Shown here in pieces: positions 1 to 7,778 of a stretch of DNA of 40,631 nucleotides. Position 1 is the first letter of the stretch. Each line of letters opens with the position of its first letter. The position numbers and the translations under genes were made by a program. The notes beneath the pieces are model-generated. The model saw nothing but the letters and a program-made list of their open reading frames with translations. It did not search any database and was not told where the DNA came from. The DNA comes from an uncultured Planctomycetaceae bacterium (lineage in GTDB: Bacteria > Planctomycetota > Planctomycetia > Planctomycetales > Planctomycetaceae): assembly GCA_937916515.1 (NCBI GenBank), contig CALFSX010000156.1:1-40631 (forward strand). The letters are read 5' to 3'.

Positions 1-852
1 GCGGAAATCATTTCGATGGATTCGATGGCGATCTATCGCCATATGGATATCGGAACAGCCAAGCCGTCTGCCGAAGAACAGAGTGTTGTTCCGCATCATT
101 TGATTGATGTGGTTGATCCGCATCAGGAATTCAGCGTTGCCGAGTTTGTTAAGCTGGCAGAACAGGTCGCCCAGCAGGTTGTTGGTCGCGGCTGCACGCC
201 ACTTTTTGTGGGTGGCACAGGACTGTACCTGCGGTCTGTATTGCGAGGCGTATTCGAAGGGCCGGAGGCCGACTGGGAACTACGAAAAGAACTGCAACAA
301 CAGTTGGAAGAGCATGGTCGCCCGTGGTTACACCAACAGCTGGCGCAAGTTGACGAAGTTACCGCTAAGCGACTGCACGAAAATGATACTCGGCGAGTGA
401 TTCGCGCGCTTGAAGTTTATCACCTGACTGGCATTCCATTGTCGCAGCAGCAAGATCAGCAACCACGTGCAATCGACGAGCGTCCCCGCGCCGTTTTTTG
501 GCTTGACCCGCCGCGAGACTGGTTGCATGATCGAATCAATCTGCGCGTCGATCAAATGATGCAGGAAGGACTTCTTCAGGAAACTCGCCAGCTCTTGGAA
601 TTGAATCCGCCAGCTGGTCGGACAGCCACGCAGGCAATTGGTTATCGAGAACTTATTGGCCACCTGAACGATGCGATTCCGCTTGATGCTGCGGTAGAAC
701 AAATTAAAACTGGTACGCGGCAGTTTGCAAAACGCCAGCACACGTGGTTTCGAAATCTGGAAGAATGTACGAGCATTCCGATCGATATTAATCTGTCTTC
801 CGATCAGCTGGCCAGCATGTTGATTCACGCGGCAGCGACTGGAAGCTTTTGA
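1..852 (+). CDS. miaA: tRNA dimethylallyltransferase MiaA (5' end outside window)
   Basis: Transfers a dimethylallyl group to N6 of A37 in tRNAs that read UNN codons. The reading frame is open from base 1 and begins AEIISMDSMAIYRHMDIGTAKP, which is the family's motif just after the P-loop, so the P-loop and true start lie upstream; the ATG at 16 is internal. Further family marks are FVGGTGLYLRSVLRG, a DTRRVIRALEVY segment, a substrate-binding region ending TATQAIGYREL, and the C-terminal RQFAKRQHTWFRN. The visible part is about 283 residues of a usual 300-320. rdgB follows after a 62-bp gap on the same strand, so the two may be cotranscribed. MiaE, which acts on the MiaA/MiaB product, is encoded at 29851-30426. 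Confidence 0.95.
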   Translation, partial: AEIISMDSMAIYRHMDIGTAKPSAEEQSVVPHHLIDVVDPHQEFSVAEFVKLAEQVAQQVVGRGCTPLFVGGTGLYLRSVLRGVFEGPEADWELRKELQQQLEEHGRPWLHQQLAQVDEVTAKRLHENDTRRVIRALEVYHLTGIPLSQQQDQQPRAIDERPRAVFWLDPPRDWLHDRINLRVDQMMQEGLLQETRQLLELNPPAGRTATQAIGYRELIGHLNDAIPLDAAVEQIKTGTRQFAKRQHTWFRNLEECTSIPIDINLSSDQLASMLIHAAATGSF

Positions 853-914
853 CCAGGTGATATGAGCGATGCAGAGACGTATGAAGTTCGTTTTGTTGGA
901 CGATGGAATCTGAA

Positions 915-1526
915 ATGTCGAATCGAAAAATTGTGCTTGCCAGTCGAAACAAAAAGAAGACTCAGGAAGTTGCTGAACTGCTGGCAGCCGTTGGTTTTCT
1001 GGTGGTCCCTGTGACCGATTTTCCAGAAGTTCCGGAAGTCGAAGAAGACGGTGACACGTTCGCTGCCAATGCCGCGAAGAAAGCCACCGAAGTTGCGATC
1101 GCTTTGGGGCAATGGGTGATCGGTGAAGACAGCGGACTAAAGGTGGACGCCTTGAACGGTGCGCCCGGAATCTATTCCGCCAGATATTCTGGTGAACACG
1201 CGACCGATGATTCCAACAACGCAAAACTTATCGCTGACCTGGCTAACGTCGCTGAAGACAAACGCGGGGCGGGCTACGTTTGCAGCATCGCTCTTTCAAG
1301 CCCGACGGGAGAAGTGAAGGTCACAGCAGAAGGCACGTGCCGCGGGCGAATTCTGACAACTGCCAGTGGCAGCGGCGGATTTGGATACGATCCTTACTTT
1401 CTGATTCCGGAATATCACCGCACGTTCGGCGATCTTAGTCCGCTGGTTAAGCGAAAGTTAAGCCACCGTGCTCGCGCCTTTGCGCTGTTTATTCCTCAGT
1501 TGCTGCGAATCGCAGACGAATTCTGA
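915..1526 (+). CDS. rdgB: non-canonical purine NTP pyrophosphatase (RdgB/HAM1)
   Basis: Hydrolyses dITP, ITP and XTP to monophosphates and keeps deaminated purines out of DNA and RNA; a cytosolic house-cleaning enzyme. It carries the family signatures in order: KIVLASRNKKKTQE at the N terminus (nucleotide binding), EEDGDTFAANAAKKA, GEDSGLKVDALNGAPGIYSA, GSGGFGYDPYF, and SHRARA near the C terminus. Length of about 203 residues is normal. I prefer the ATG at 915 because a GGA lies 7 nt upstream and family members begin within a few residues of KIVLA; the ATG at 903 would add four residues and has poor spacing to any Shine-Dalgarno sequence. Confidence 0.95.
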   Translation: MSNRKIVLASRNKKKTQEVAELLAAVGFLVVPVTDFPEVPEVEEDGDTFAANAAKKATEVAIALGQWVIGEDSGLKVDALNGAPGIYSARYSGEHATDDSNNAKLIADLANVAEDKRGAGYVCSIALSSPTGEVKVTAEGTCRGRILTTASGSGGFGYDPYFLIPEYHRTFGDLSPLVKRKLSHRARAFALFIPQLLRIADEF

Positions 1527-1987
1527 GCGTTCCGTTAAACGGACGTTAGTTCGAAGGCGGCACGATTGCTTAGCAACGGGCTATGTTGCGACCAACGCCT
1601 TTGCTCAAATTAGACAGCAGCTTGAAGAATTGCTGGCTACCTGTGATTCTCCGGTGGCCGGTCAGGTTGCTTTTGGTTGATGACTATCGGAAGGCACGCA
1701 GGACGGCGGCTTCTTTGGAAGTTGGCCGCAGGCGGATTCCGATGTGAAAGATCAGCGGTTGAGTGTGATCCGCAGTGGTGCACGCTGTCCGATTATTCGT
1801 CACAGTGGTTACAGCCGATTGCTTAACCGGCAGTATTTGCCAGTCTGTTGATAACTTGCCCAGACTTGCTCATCGCCACTGCTGGCAAAGTCGACCAAAA
1901 GGCATGCAGATTAACATGCATGCCGACGCGGTGAGTGTCCACTGATTCGGCGAACTCCAACAATCAACAGTGACAAAGGGTATTGTT
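1527..1987. other. 460-bp gap without a convincing gene
   Basis: Only short overlapping frames occur, and the longest (1468-1680) starts inside rdgB in another frame and looks like no known protein. The last 30 bases should hold the promoter and the AAAGGG ribosome binding site of the small secreted protein at 1988. I see no terminator hairpin with a T-run directly behind rdgB. Confidence 0.5.
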
Positions 1988-2191
1988 ATGAAGAAGGTCA
2001 TCACAGGGGCAGTTGCTCTAATTATCGCATTTTCAATCACGTCTGGCAGCGAAGTTGAAGCAGCTCGTCGCGGTAACTCAAACCGAGGAATCTTTGCACA
2101 ACGACAAGCCAACGGCGGATTCTTTCAAAACATGATGGAACTGGAACGTCGTAAGAACGCATGGTTGAGAGCCACATTTCTGGGCCAATAA
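1988..2191 (+). CDS. small secreted protein, unknown function
   Basis: A 67-residue protein starting MKKVITGAVALIIAFSIT, a clear signal peptide (KK, then a hydrophobic core of about 14 residues) with a plausible cleavage around GSEVEAA (residues 20-26). The mature part is only about 40 residues, basic, rich in Arg, Asn and Gln, with no Cys, and ends NAWLRATFLGQ. The start is fixed by an AAAGGG Shine-Dalgarno sequence about 8 nt upstream of the ATG; an in-frame GTG at 1970 has none. A rho-independent terminator follows at 2260, so this is a single-gene unit. I recognise no family. Being short, it could be a false ORF, but signal peptide, RBS and terminator together argue that it is real. Confidence 0.7.
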   Translation: MKKVITGAVALIIAFSITSGSEVEAARRGNSNRGIFAQRQANGGFFQNMMELERRKNAWLRATFLGQ

Positions 2192-2259
2192 TTTGTCGGA
2201 TACGAATCCTTTCGAAAGCAGTGTTAGGTTAAGGATTCGAAATCAAAATTCGCCCGAAT

Positions 2260-2286
2260 CGCCGTCAGCTTGCTGGCGGCGTTTTC
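2260..2286 (+). terminator. rho-independent terminator of the small secreted protein gene
   Basis: Arms CGCCGTCAG and CTGGCGGCG form a 9-bp stem with one G-U pair and a 4-nt loop, followed at once by TTTT. It lies 68 bp after the stop codon at 2191 and ahead of the convergent tatD gene. Confidence 0.75.
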
Positions 2287-2378
2287 TGTTTACCACTTGC
2301 CAAAAGAATAACCACAAGGTGCGAAGCGTGTCATCCGGCCTACTTGCTTAGCCCGCCTGGAATTCGCGTCTGAGGCGG

Positions 2379-3167
2379 TTATGTCTGCGAATTAAATTGG
2401 AAGACACGCTCTGCGTTGACTGTTGTGGCAGCGGCAAGTTCTTCCAGGCTGATTTCGTGAATTTCCGCAAGGCACGCGGCGGTGTGCTGCACCCATGCCG
2501 GTTCATTTCGTTTGCCTCGATTCGGGTGCGGAGCCAGATATGGCGAATCGGTTTCAACCAGCAGGCGGTCCAGTGGAACCGTGCCAGCCACTTCTCGCAG
2601 TTCGCTGCTTTTGCGAAACGTCAGCATTCCAGCAAAGGAAATATGCATGCCCATTGCGACGCATTCCTCCGCCATGGCTGCATCACCACAAAACGAATGC
2701 ATCAGTCCGTTAAGTGGGCCGTTTTGAAAATCTTTGCGAAGCTCCTCCAGGACTTCCGATTCAGCCTCGCGGCAATGGACGACAAATGGTTTCTTTGAAA
2801 GTCGCGAAAATGAAAGATGCCGTTGGAAGTATTCGCGTTGGATTTCCAGTGGAGCGAAGTCCCAGTATTTATCGAGTCCCGTTTCGCCGACGCCCACCAC
2901 TTGAGGGTGCGTGGATAGTTCCTTGATCTGTTGCCAGTCATCGGGACCGGCTTCCTGAACGTAGTTGGGCTGGATTCCAACAACAGCAGACACACAGTCG
3001 TAGCGGTTGGCTACGACAACGGCGGCCTGACTTGTTTGAAGCGTGATGCCAATGGTGACCATCCGCTTGACGCCCGAATCCAGAGCGCGCTGAATGACGT
3101 CGTCCAGATCCTGCCGGAACGCTTCAGCATCCAGATGACAGTGTGTGTCGATGAGTACTGTTGTCAT
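2379..3167 (-). CDS. tatD: TatD-family metal-dependent hydrolase (putative DNase)
   Basis: A 262-residue TIM-barrel amidohydrolase of the TatD/YcfH group, thought to act as a Mg-dependent 3'-5' nuclease or deoxyribonuclease. Metal ligands are visible in order: H9 and H11 in DTHCHLDAEAF, E95 in VGVGETGLDKYW, H131 in FVVHCREAESEV, H157 in LMHSFCGD, and D207 in LLVETDSPYLAPHP. The usual GIHPH segment reads GIQPNYV (about residue 64), so both histidines there are replaced; they are not core ligands. Length is normal. It is a lone minus-strand gene, divergent from the DUF1501 gene at 3594, and no tatA/B/C genes are nearby, which is usual for the family. Confidence 0.9.
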   Translation of the reverse strand: MTTVLIDTHCHLDAEAFRQDLDDVIQRALDSGVKRMVTIGITLQTSQAAVVVANRYDCVSAVVGIQPNYVQEAGPDDWQQIKELSTHPQVVGVGETGLDKYWDFAPLEIQREYFQRHLSFSRLSKKPFVVHCREAESEVLEELRKDFQNGPLNGLMHSFCGDAAMAEECVAMGMHISFAGMLTFRKSSELREVAGTVPLDRLLVETDSPYLAPHPNRGKRNEPAWVQHTAACLAEIHEISLEELAAATTVNAERVFQFNSQT

Positions 3168-3440
3168 GGTGTTGATTCTTTGGACTGGTGCAGAGCTGTC
3201 CGTGTAGGGAAGTGGGCTGAGACTGAGCGACCTGAGACCTGCCCGACTTTGAAAACGGAACCTGAATCACGAAACTTAGTGCTTCGGGAACACTTAATCA
3301 AAGTTATCGAAAGAGTTCACCGTCGATTGGATCATGAAAGCTCACCATGGTGACCCGGTGAAGAGAGGGATTGTGCCGCCGGTTTTGTTGCAAAGCTAAC
3401 GCCGTGGGTGTACATGTGTTCAGTTTTTAAAAATGAGTAG

Positions 3441-3469
3441 TTGACAACCTGGTTTTGCGAGCGCAACAT
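3441..3469 (+). promoter_or_regulatory. candidate sigma70-type promoter of the exported-protein cluster
   Basis: A perfect TTGACA (3441-3446), a 17-nt spacer and CAACAT as a weak -10 (3464-3469), about 125 bp ahead of the first gene of the 3594-13162 cluster. Seen by eye; the -10 is poor, so treat as tentative. Confidence 0.35.
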
Positions 3470-3478
3470 ATGAGTCAA

Positions 3479-3498
3479 TGTAAGGCGTTGTAAGACGT
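3479..3498 (+). repeat. tandem decamer pair, possible operator
   Basis: TGTAAGGCGT is followed directly by TGTAAGACGT: two head-to-tail decamers differing at one base, immediately downstream of the candidate promoter. Spacing of one helical turn would suit a regulator binding two adjacent sites; this is inference. Confidence 0.4.
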
Positions 3499-3593
3499 TT
3501 ACATCCTGCCCAAATTCCCGCCTACAATCCCTGCCCCGCTGTGCCGGCCCTTTCACTTGCTGGTCGCAAACTTTTTTACCTCGGAGTTCTGAA

Positions 3594-4892
3594 ATGCGTC
3601 GTGGAAATTCTCGTCGTGACTTTTTGCATGTTGGCTTTTGCGGTGGCATCGGCCTCACCCTTTCCCAGTATTTGAAGTTGCAGACAGCTCAGGCGGATCT
3701 GAAGAACTATGAAAGTGTTGAAGGCACTGCAAAGTCCGTCATCTTCATCTACCTGCCCGGCGGTATGGCACACCAGGAAAGCTTCGACCCCAAACCGTAT
3801 GCTCCTATTGAGTATCGTGGGCCGATGAAATCCATCCAGACAAATGTGGGTGGCACTTTTCTTAATGAAACCTGGGCGAAGACAGCTCAGGTAGCCGACA
3901 AGATCGCCATCTGTCGGTCAATGACTCACGGCGAAGCAGCTCACGAACGTGGTACTCACAATATGTTCACGGGCTATCGTCCAAGTCCAGCTTTGTCGTA
4001 TCCGAGCATGGGCAGCGTGGTTACTCACGAATTCGGCCCGCGTAACAATATTCCGCAGTATGTCTGCATTCCTAACCAGCCGAACGAATTTGCGGGAACT
4101 GGTTACCTGAGTTCTTCGTTCGCTCCGTTCAGTCTGGGATCTGATCCGGCTGCGGGCAACTTTACCGTTCGAGACCTGCAGCTTCCTGGTGGAGTTGATG
4201 ACAAGCGGTTTACTCGACGTCGCAGCGTTCTGGAGGCCGTTAACGAACACTTCGTGGCCAAGGAAAAAGCGGACGCGTTGGACGCCGTTGACACCTTTTA
4301 TCAGCGGGCCTACGGAATGGTGGGTTCTCCTGAAGCGCGTGAAGCGTTCGACCTGAATAAAGAGCCTGATAAGTTGCGAGATGAATACGGTCGCAACACC
4401 GCTGGTGCTCGAATGCTGATGGCTCGCCGACTTGTCGAAGCGGGTTCTCGATTCGTGACATTGACCTACGGTGGCTGGGACATGCACGACAATATCGAAA
4501 GTGGCATAAAGCGACAGGTGCCCGAACTTGACCAGGCTTACGCACGGTTGATCCAGGATCTGGATGAACGTGGTCGTCTGCAGGACACTATGGTTGTGCT
4601 TGCCAGCGAATTTGGTCGTACTCCTAAAATCAATGCAACAGCTGGTCGAGACCACTGGCCGAAAGTGTTCAGCGTGGTTATGGCGGGTGGAGGAATTAAG
4701 GGCGGACAGGTTTACGGCAAGTCCGACTCAACAGCCACAGAGCCGGAAGAAAAGCCGCTGACCGTCGTTGACTGGGCCACCACAATTTATCACTGCCTGG
4801 GTATTACGGCTGACAAGGAATTGATGGCCCCTGGCGATCGTCCGATTGAAATTGTTGATGGTGGAAAAGTTCGCAGAGAGCTGCTGGTCTGA
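3594..4892 (+). CDS. DUF1501 protein with Tat signal
   Basis: A 432-residue protein of the DUF1501 family (alkaline-phosphatase-like superfamily, abundant in planctomycetes, function unproven). The N terminus MRRGNSRRDFLHVGFCGG carries a textbook twin-arginine motif (SRRDFL, R7-R8), so it is probably folded before export across the cytoplasmic membrane. Family marks are IFIYLPGGMAHQESFDPKP, GEAAHERGTHNMFTGY, RLVEAGSRFVTLTYGGWDMH and VVLASEFGRTPKINATAGRDHW. A CGGAG Shine-Dalgarno sequence precedes the ATG. It opens a run of four large exported proteins. In planctomycetes DUF1501 genes usually sit beside DUF1549/DUF1553 genes; here that partner is two genes downstream (7779). A second DUF1501 protein is at 34957. 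Confidence 0.9.
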   Translation: MRRGNSRRDFLHVGFCGGIGLTLSQYLKLQTAQADLKNYESVEGTAKSVIFIYLPGGMAHQESFDPKPYAPIEYRGPMKSIQTNVGGTFLNETWAKTAQVADKIAICRSMTHGEAAHERGTHNMFTGYRPSPALSYPSMGSVVTHEFGPRNNIPQYVCIPNQPNEFAGTGYLSSSFAPFSLGSDPAAGNFTVRDLQLPGGVDDKRFTRRRSVLEAVNEHFVAKEKADALDAVDTFYQRAYGMVGSPEAREAFDLNKEPDKLRDEYGRNTAGARMLMARRLVEAGSRFVTLTYGGWDMHDNIESGIKRQVPELDQAYARLIQDLDERGRLQDTMVVLASEFGRTPKINATAGRDHWPKVFSVVMAGGGIKGGQVYGKSDSTATEPEEKPLTVVDWATTIYHCLGITADKELMAPGDRPIEIVDGGKVRRELLV

Positions 4893-4920
4893 TTTCACCG
4901 TATGTATTAATGACACGGAA

Positions 4921-4950
4921 GCTGCTGTTTGCCGATTGGGGCACAGCAGC
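4921..4950. other. intergenic hairpin
   Basis: Perfect 8-bp arms GCTGCTGT and ACAGCAGC enclose 14 nt in which a further GCC/GGC pair can form. No T-run follows, so it is not a standard terminator; it could stabilise the 3' end of the upstream message or act as an attenuator ahead of the PPC gene. Confidence 0.4.
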
Positions 4951-5181
4951 ATTCCAGCGATACAACTGGCGAATGATTTTGTGTTGATTGGAACTACAAT
5001 TCGTTTGCTGATTCGACGTTCATGAAAGAACGTTGCCAACCTCAAATCCCACCACAATTGGCCGGTTGCTTTCTTCACTCGCTTGTGTCTACAGGCCGTT
5101 GAGGAACGTTGTTACAGACGATCGGCTGTCATACAGTTTCCACTTTTGATTTTTACGTTTCCTTCCAGGGGGGGAATTGTA

Positions 5182-7617
5182 ATGTGTTATCGTTATTTGC
5201 TTGCGTCGTTAATTCTTTGCACTGCTGCTGTTGAGGCATCGGATCCGTTGATTACGGTGATCACTCCTCGAGGCATCCAGCGTGGCGCTGAGCATGTGTT
5301 GACGTTTTCCGGAGCTCGTTTGCAGGATGCTGAAGAGGTTCTGTTTTACGAACCCAGCATTGAAGTGTTGAAGATTGAGCCCGATGAAAAGAATGACAAG
5401 ATCGTTCGAGTCACCGTAAAGGTAGCCGCCGATTGCGAGCTGGGCGAGAAGACTGTTCACATTCGTACAAAGACGGGCGTTTCCGACTATCGGACATTCT
5501 TTGTGGGAGCATTGCCAGCGGTTCCGGAAAAAGAACCCAATACTGAGTTTTCCGCTCCACAGGCGATTGAGCAAAACGTGACGGTTGACGGCGTTATTCA
5601 AAATGAAGACGTAGATTACTTCGTTGTTGAGGCGAAGAAAGGCCAGCGACTTTCCGTCGAAGTGGAAGGCATGAGATTCGGTCAGACTTTGTTTGATCCT
5701 TACATTGCGATTCTGGACGAAAACCGTTTTGAGCTTTCCGCCGTCGATGATTCGCCGCTGGTTCGCCAGGATGCTGTGACTTCGATCATTGTGCCGGAAG
5801 ACGGTAAGTACACCATCGAAATGCGTGAAAGCAGCTATTCGGGTAATGGCAATTGTCGCTATCGATTGCACGTTGGCGAATTTCCTCGCCCAACTGCCGT
5901 GTTCCCTGCGGGAGGCAAGGCTGGTGAAGAGGTTGAATTCACTTTCATCGGCGATGCTGGTGGTCCAATTACTCAAAAGATAACTCTACCCGCCAGCGGC
6001 GCTGAAGAAATTCAGATTTTTGCGCAGGACGAACGCGGCATCAGTCCATCCGGCCACACGGTTCGCGTGTCGCCGGATGTTAATACATTTGAAGCTGAAC
6101 CCAATAACTCATTGGCCGAAGCCACCGCCGTTGCGTTTCCATCTGCGTTTAATGGTGTTTTGGAAGTCGCCGGCGATCATGACTATTTCAAGTTTACAGC
6201 TACTAAAGGCCAGACGTTTGAAGTGGAATGCTATGGCCGACGAATTCGTACCGGCATCGACCCCGTAATGCACATCTTCAATGTGAAGGATGGCAAGGTT
6301 CTGGGGGGTAACGACGATTCGCGAGGACCAGATAGCTATATCCGTTTTGCGGTTCCCGAAGACGGTGAATACGCCGTTCGAATTATGGATCATCTTGGTC
6401 GAGGCGGTAACGACTTTGTGTACCGGATTGAGTTTCAGCCGGTTACTCCCAAGCTGACACTTGGTATTCCGCGAGTTGCTCGCTATTCGCAAAATCAGCA
6501 ACGAATTTATGTTGCTCGAGGTAGCCGCTTTGGAAGCATCATTTCAGCAAGTCGAGCCAATTTTGGTGGCGAACTTGTTTTGGAAGACATGTCACTGCCG
6601 ACTGGCATTAACATCGTTGCGTCACCGATGCCTGCTAACTTGAACACGATGCCGGTTGTTTTCGAAGCGGCTGCCGATGCTCCTTTGGGTGGCAGTCTTG
6701 TTGATTTTCGAGCAAAGCTAAACGAAGACGGCAAGAACATCAGCGGCGGATACGAGAATCGTGCCGACTATGTGATTTCTGGGCCGGGGCAATCTTTGTA
6801 CGCATGGAAAGATGTCAATCGCCTGGCGATTGTCGTTGTTGAAGAACTTCCCTTTTCAATCGAAATTGTGCAGCCCAACGTGCCAATTGTTAAGGATGGT
6901 TCGATGCAGCTGAAGATCATTGCCAGGAAGAAGGAAGGCTGGGACGAGGATATCAGCGTTCAGTTTCCGTTCCGTTCGCCGGGTATTGGTGCGACAACTT
7001 CAGTGAAGCTTCCGAAAGGGCAGACCGAAGTTCTTTACCCAATTAGTGCCAACGGTAACGCAGCAGTTGGAAAGTGGCCCGTTTATGCAATGGCATCTGC
7101 CAACGTTAATGGCACCGCGTGGACGTCATCACAAATGGCAACTCTGGAAGTTGCCGATCCGTATGTTGGGCTGGCACTACAGCGAGCCACTGTCGAGTTG
7201 GGACAGGAAACGGAAATTGTGGTCGACGTGAAAGTTCTGAAAGACTTGGCCGGACCGGCTCAGGTTCAACTGGTTGGTTTGCCGCACAAAGTGACCGCAG
7301 AGCCTCTGGAAGTGACCAAGGACACGAAAGAGCTGATCTTTAAAGTGAAGACAGAAGCTGACAGCCCGGCAGGCAATCATAAGAACATCTTCTGCACGGT
7401 TGTGGTAACTGAAAATAACGAGCCGATCACACATGCTCGAGTGGGAAACACTGAGTTGCGTATCGACAAGCCGCTTCCAAAGCCAGTTGCTACGGCCCCC
7501 AAGAAAGAAGAACCGAAGGCTGCAGCTGTTGCTGCAGCACCGCAACCTCCGGCAGAAAAACGACTCACGCGTTTGGAAAAACTACGGCTCGAAGCTAAGA
7601 AAATCAGCGGCGAGTAG
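5182..7617 (+). CDS. large secreted protein with two PPC domains
   Basis: About 811 residues. I start at the ATG at 5182 because AGGGGGGGA lies just upstream and the product then begins MCYRYLLASLILCTAAVEA, a signal peptide; the longer frame from 5083 has no such features. After an N-terminal beta-sandwich resembling IPT/TIG (ITVITPRGIQRGAEHVLTFS, about residues 24-110) come two pre-peptidase C-terminal (PPC) domains, each introduced by EPN (EPNTEFSAPQ and EPNNSLAEAT) and containing VDYFVVEAKKGQRL or HDYFKFTATKGQTF, roughly residues 115-235 and 300-420. The rest looks like further beta-sandwich domains, ending in a Pro/Ala/Lys-rich tail. No enzyme motif is seen. It probably acts as a structural or binding partner of the neighbouring DUF1501 and cytochrome-like proteins. 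Confidence 0.85.
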   Translation: MCYRYLLASLILCTAAVEASDPLITVITPRGIQRGAEHVLTFSGARLQDAEEVLFYEPSIEVLKIEPDEKNDKIVRVTVKVAADCELGEKTVHIRTKTGVSDYRTFFVGALPAVPEKEPNTEFSAPQAIEQNVTVDGVIQNEDVDYFVVEAKKGQRLSVEVEGMRFGQTLFDPYIAILDENRFELSAVDDSPLVRQDAVTSIIVPEDGKYTIEMRESSYSGNGNCRYRLHVGEFPRPTAVFPAGGKAGEEVEFTFIGDAGGPITQKITLPASGAEEIQIFAQDERGISPSGHTVRVSPDVNTFEAEPNNSLAEATAVAFPSAFNGVLEVAGDHDYFKFTATKGQTFEVECYGRRIRTGIDPVMHIFNVKDGKVLGGNDDSRGPDSYIRFAVPEDGEYAVRIMDHLGRGGNDFVYRIEFQPVTPKLTLGIPRVARYSQNQQRIYVARGSRFGSIISASRANFGGELVLEDMSLPTGINIVASPMPANLNTMPVVFEAAADAPLGGSLVDFRAKLNEDGKNISGGYENRADYVISGPGQSLYAWKDVNRLAIVVVEELPFSIEIVQPNVPIVKDGSMQLKIIARKKEGWDEDISVQFPFRSPGIGATTSVKLPKGQTEVLYPISANGNAAVGKWPVYAMASANVNGTAWTSSQMATLEVADPYVGLALQRATVELGQETEIVVDVKVLKDLAGPAQVQLVGLPHKVTAEPLEVTKDTKELIFKVKTEADSPAGNHKNIFCTVVVTENNEPITHARVGNTELRIDKPLPKPVATAPKKEEPKAAAVAAAPQPPAEKRLTRLEKLRLEAKKISGE

Positions 7618-7778
7618 GCAGATTAATTTTAAGACCTTCGCTTTACGTTCAACCATATTCTGGTGAACTGAGTTTGTCGGTGCTGCAGAAGTGGTGGAAC
7701 AGGATCGCCAGGCTTTGTTGAGTCCGGTGCAACATTAAGCTCTTAGACGACACAATTTCAATTTGTCGGATTTGAATC

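Larger units (their letters stand above)
3168..3593. other. 426-bp divergent intergenic region
   Basis: Lies between tatD (minus) and the exported-protein cluster (plus). It holds the candidate promoter at 3441-3469, a pair of tandem decamers at 3479-3498, and a CGGAG ribosome binding site just ahead of the ATG at 3594. No convincing gene. Confidence 0.5.

Noticed and set aside
328-1224. 298-codon minus-strand frame over miaA and rdgB
   Set aside because: Antisense shadow of two well-supported genes; Arg/His/Ser-rich with no domain.
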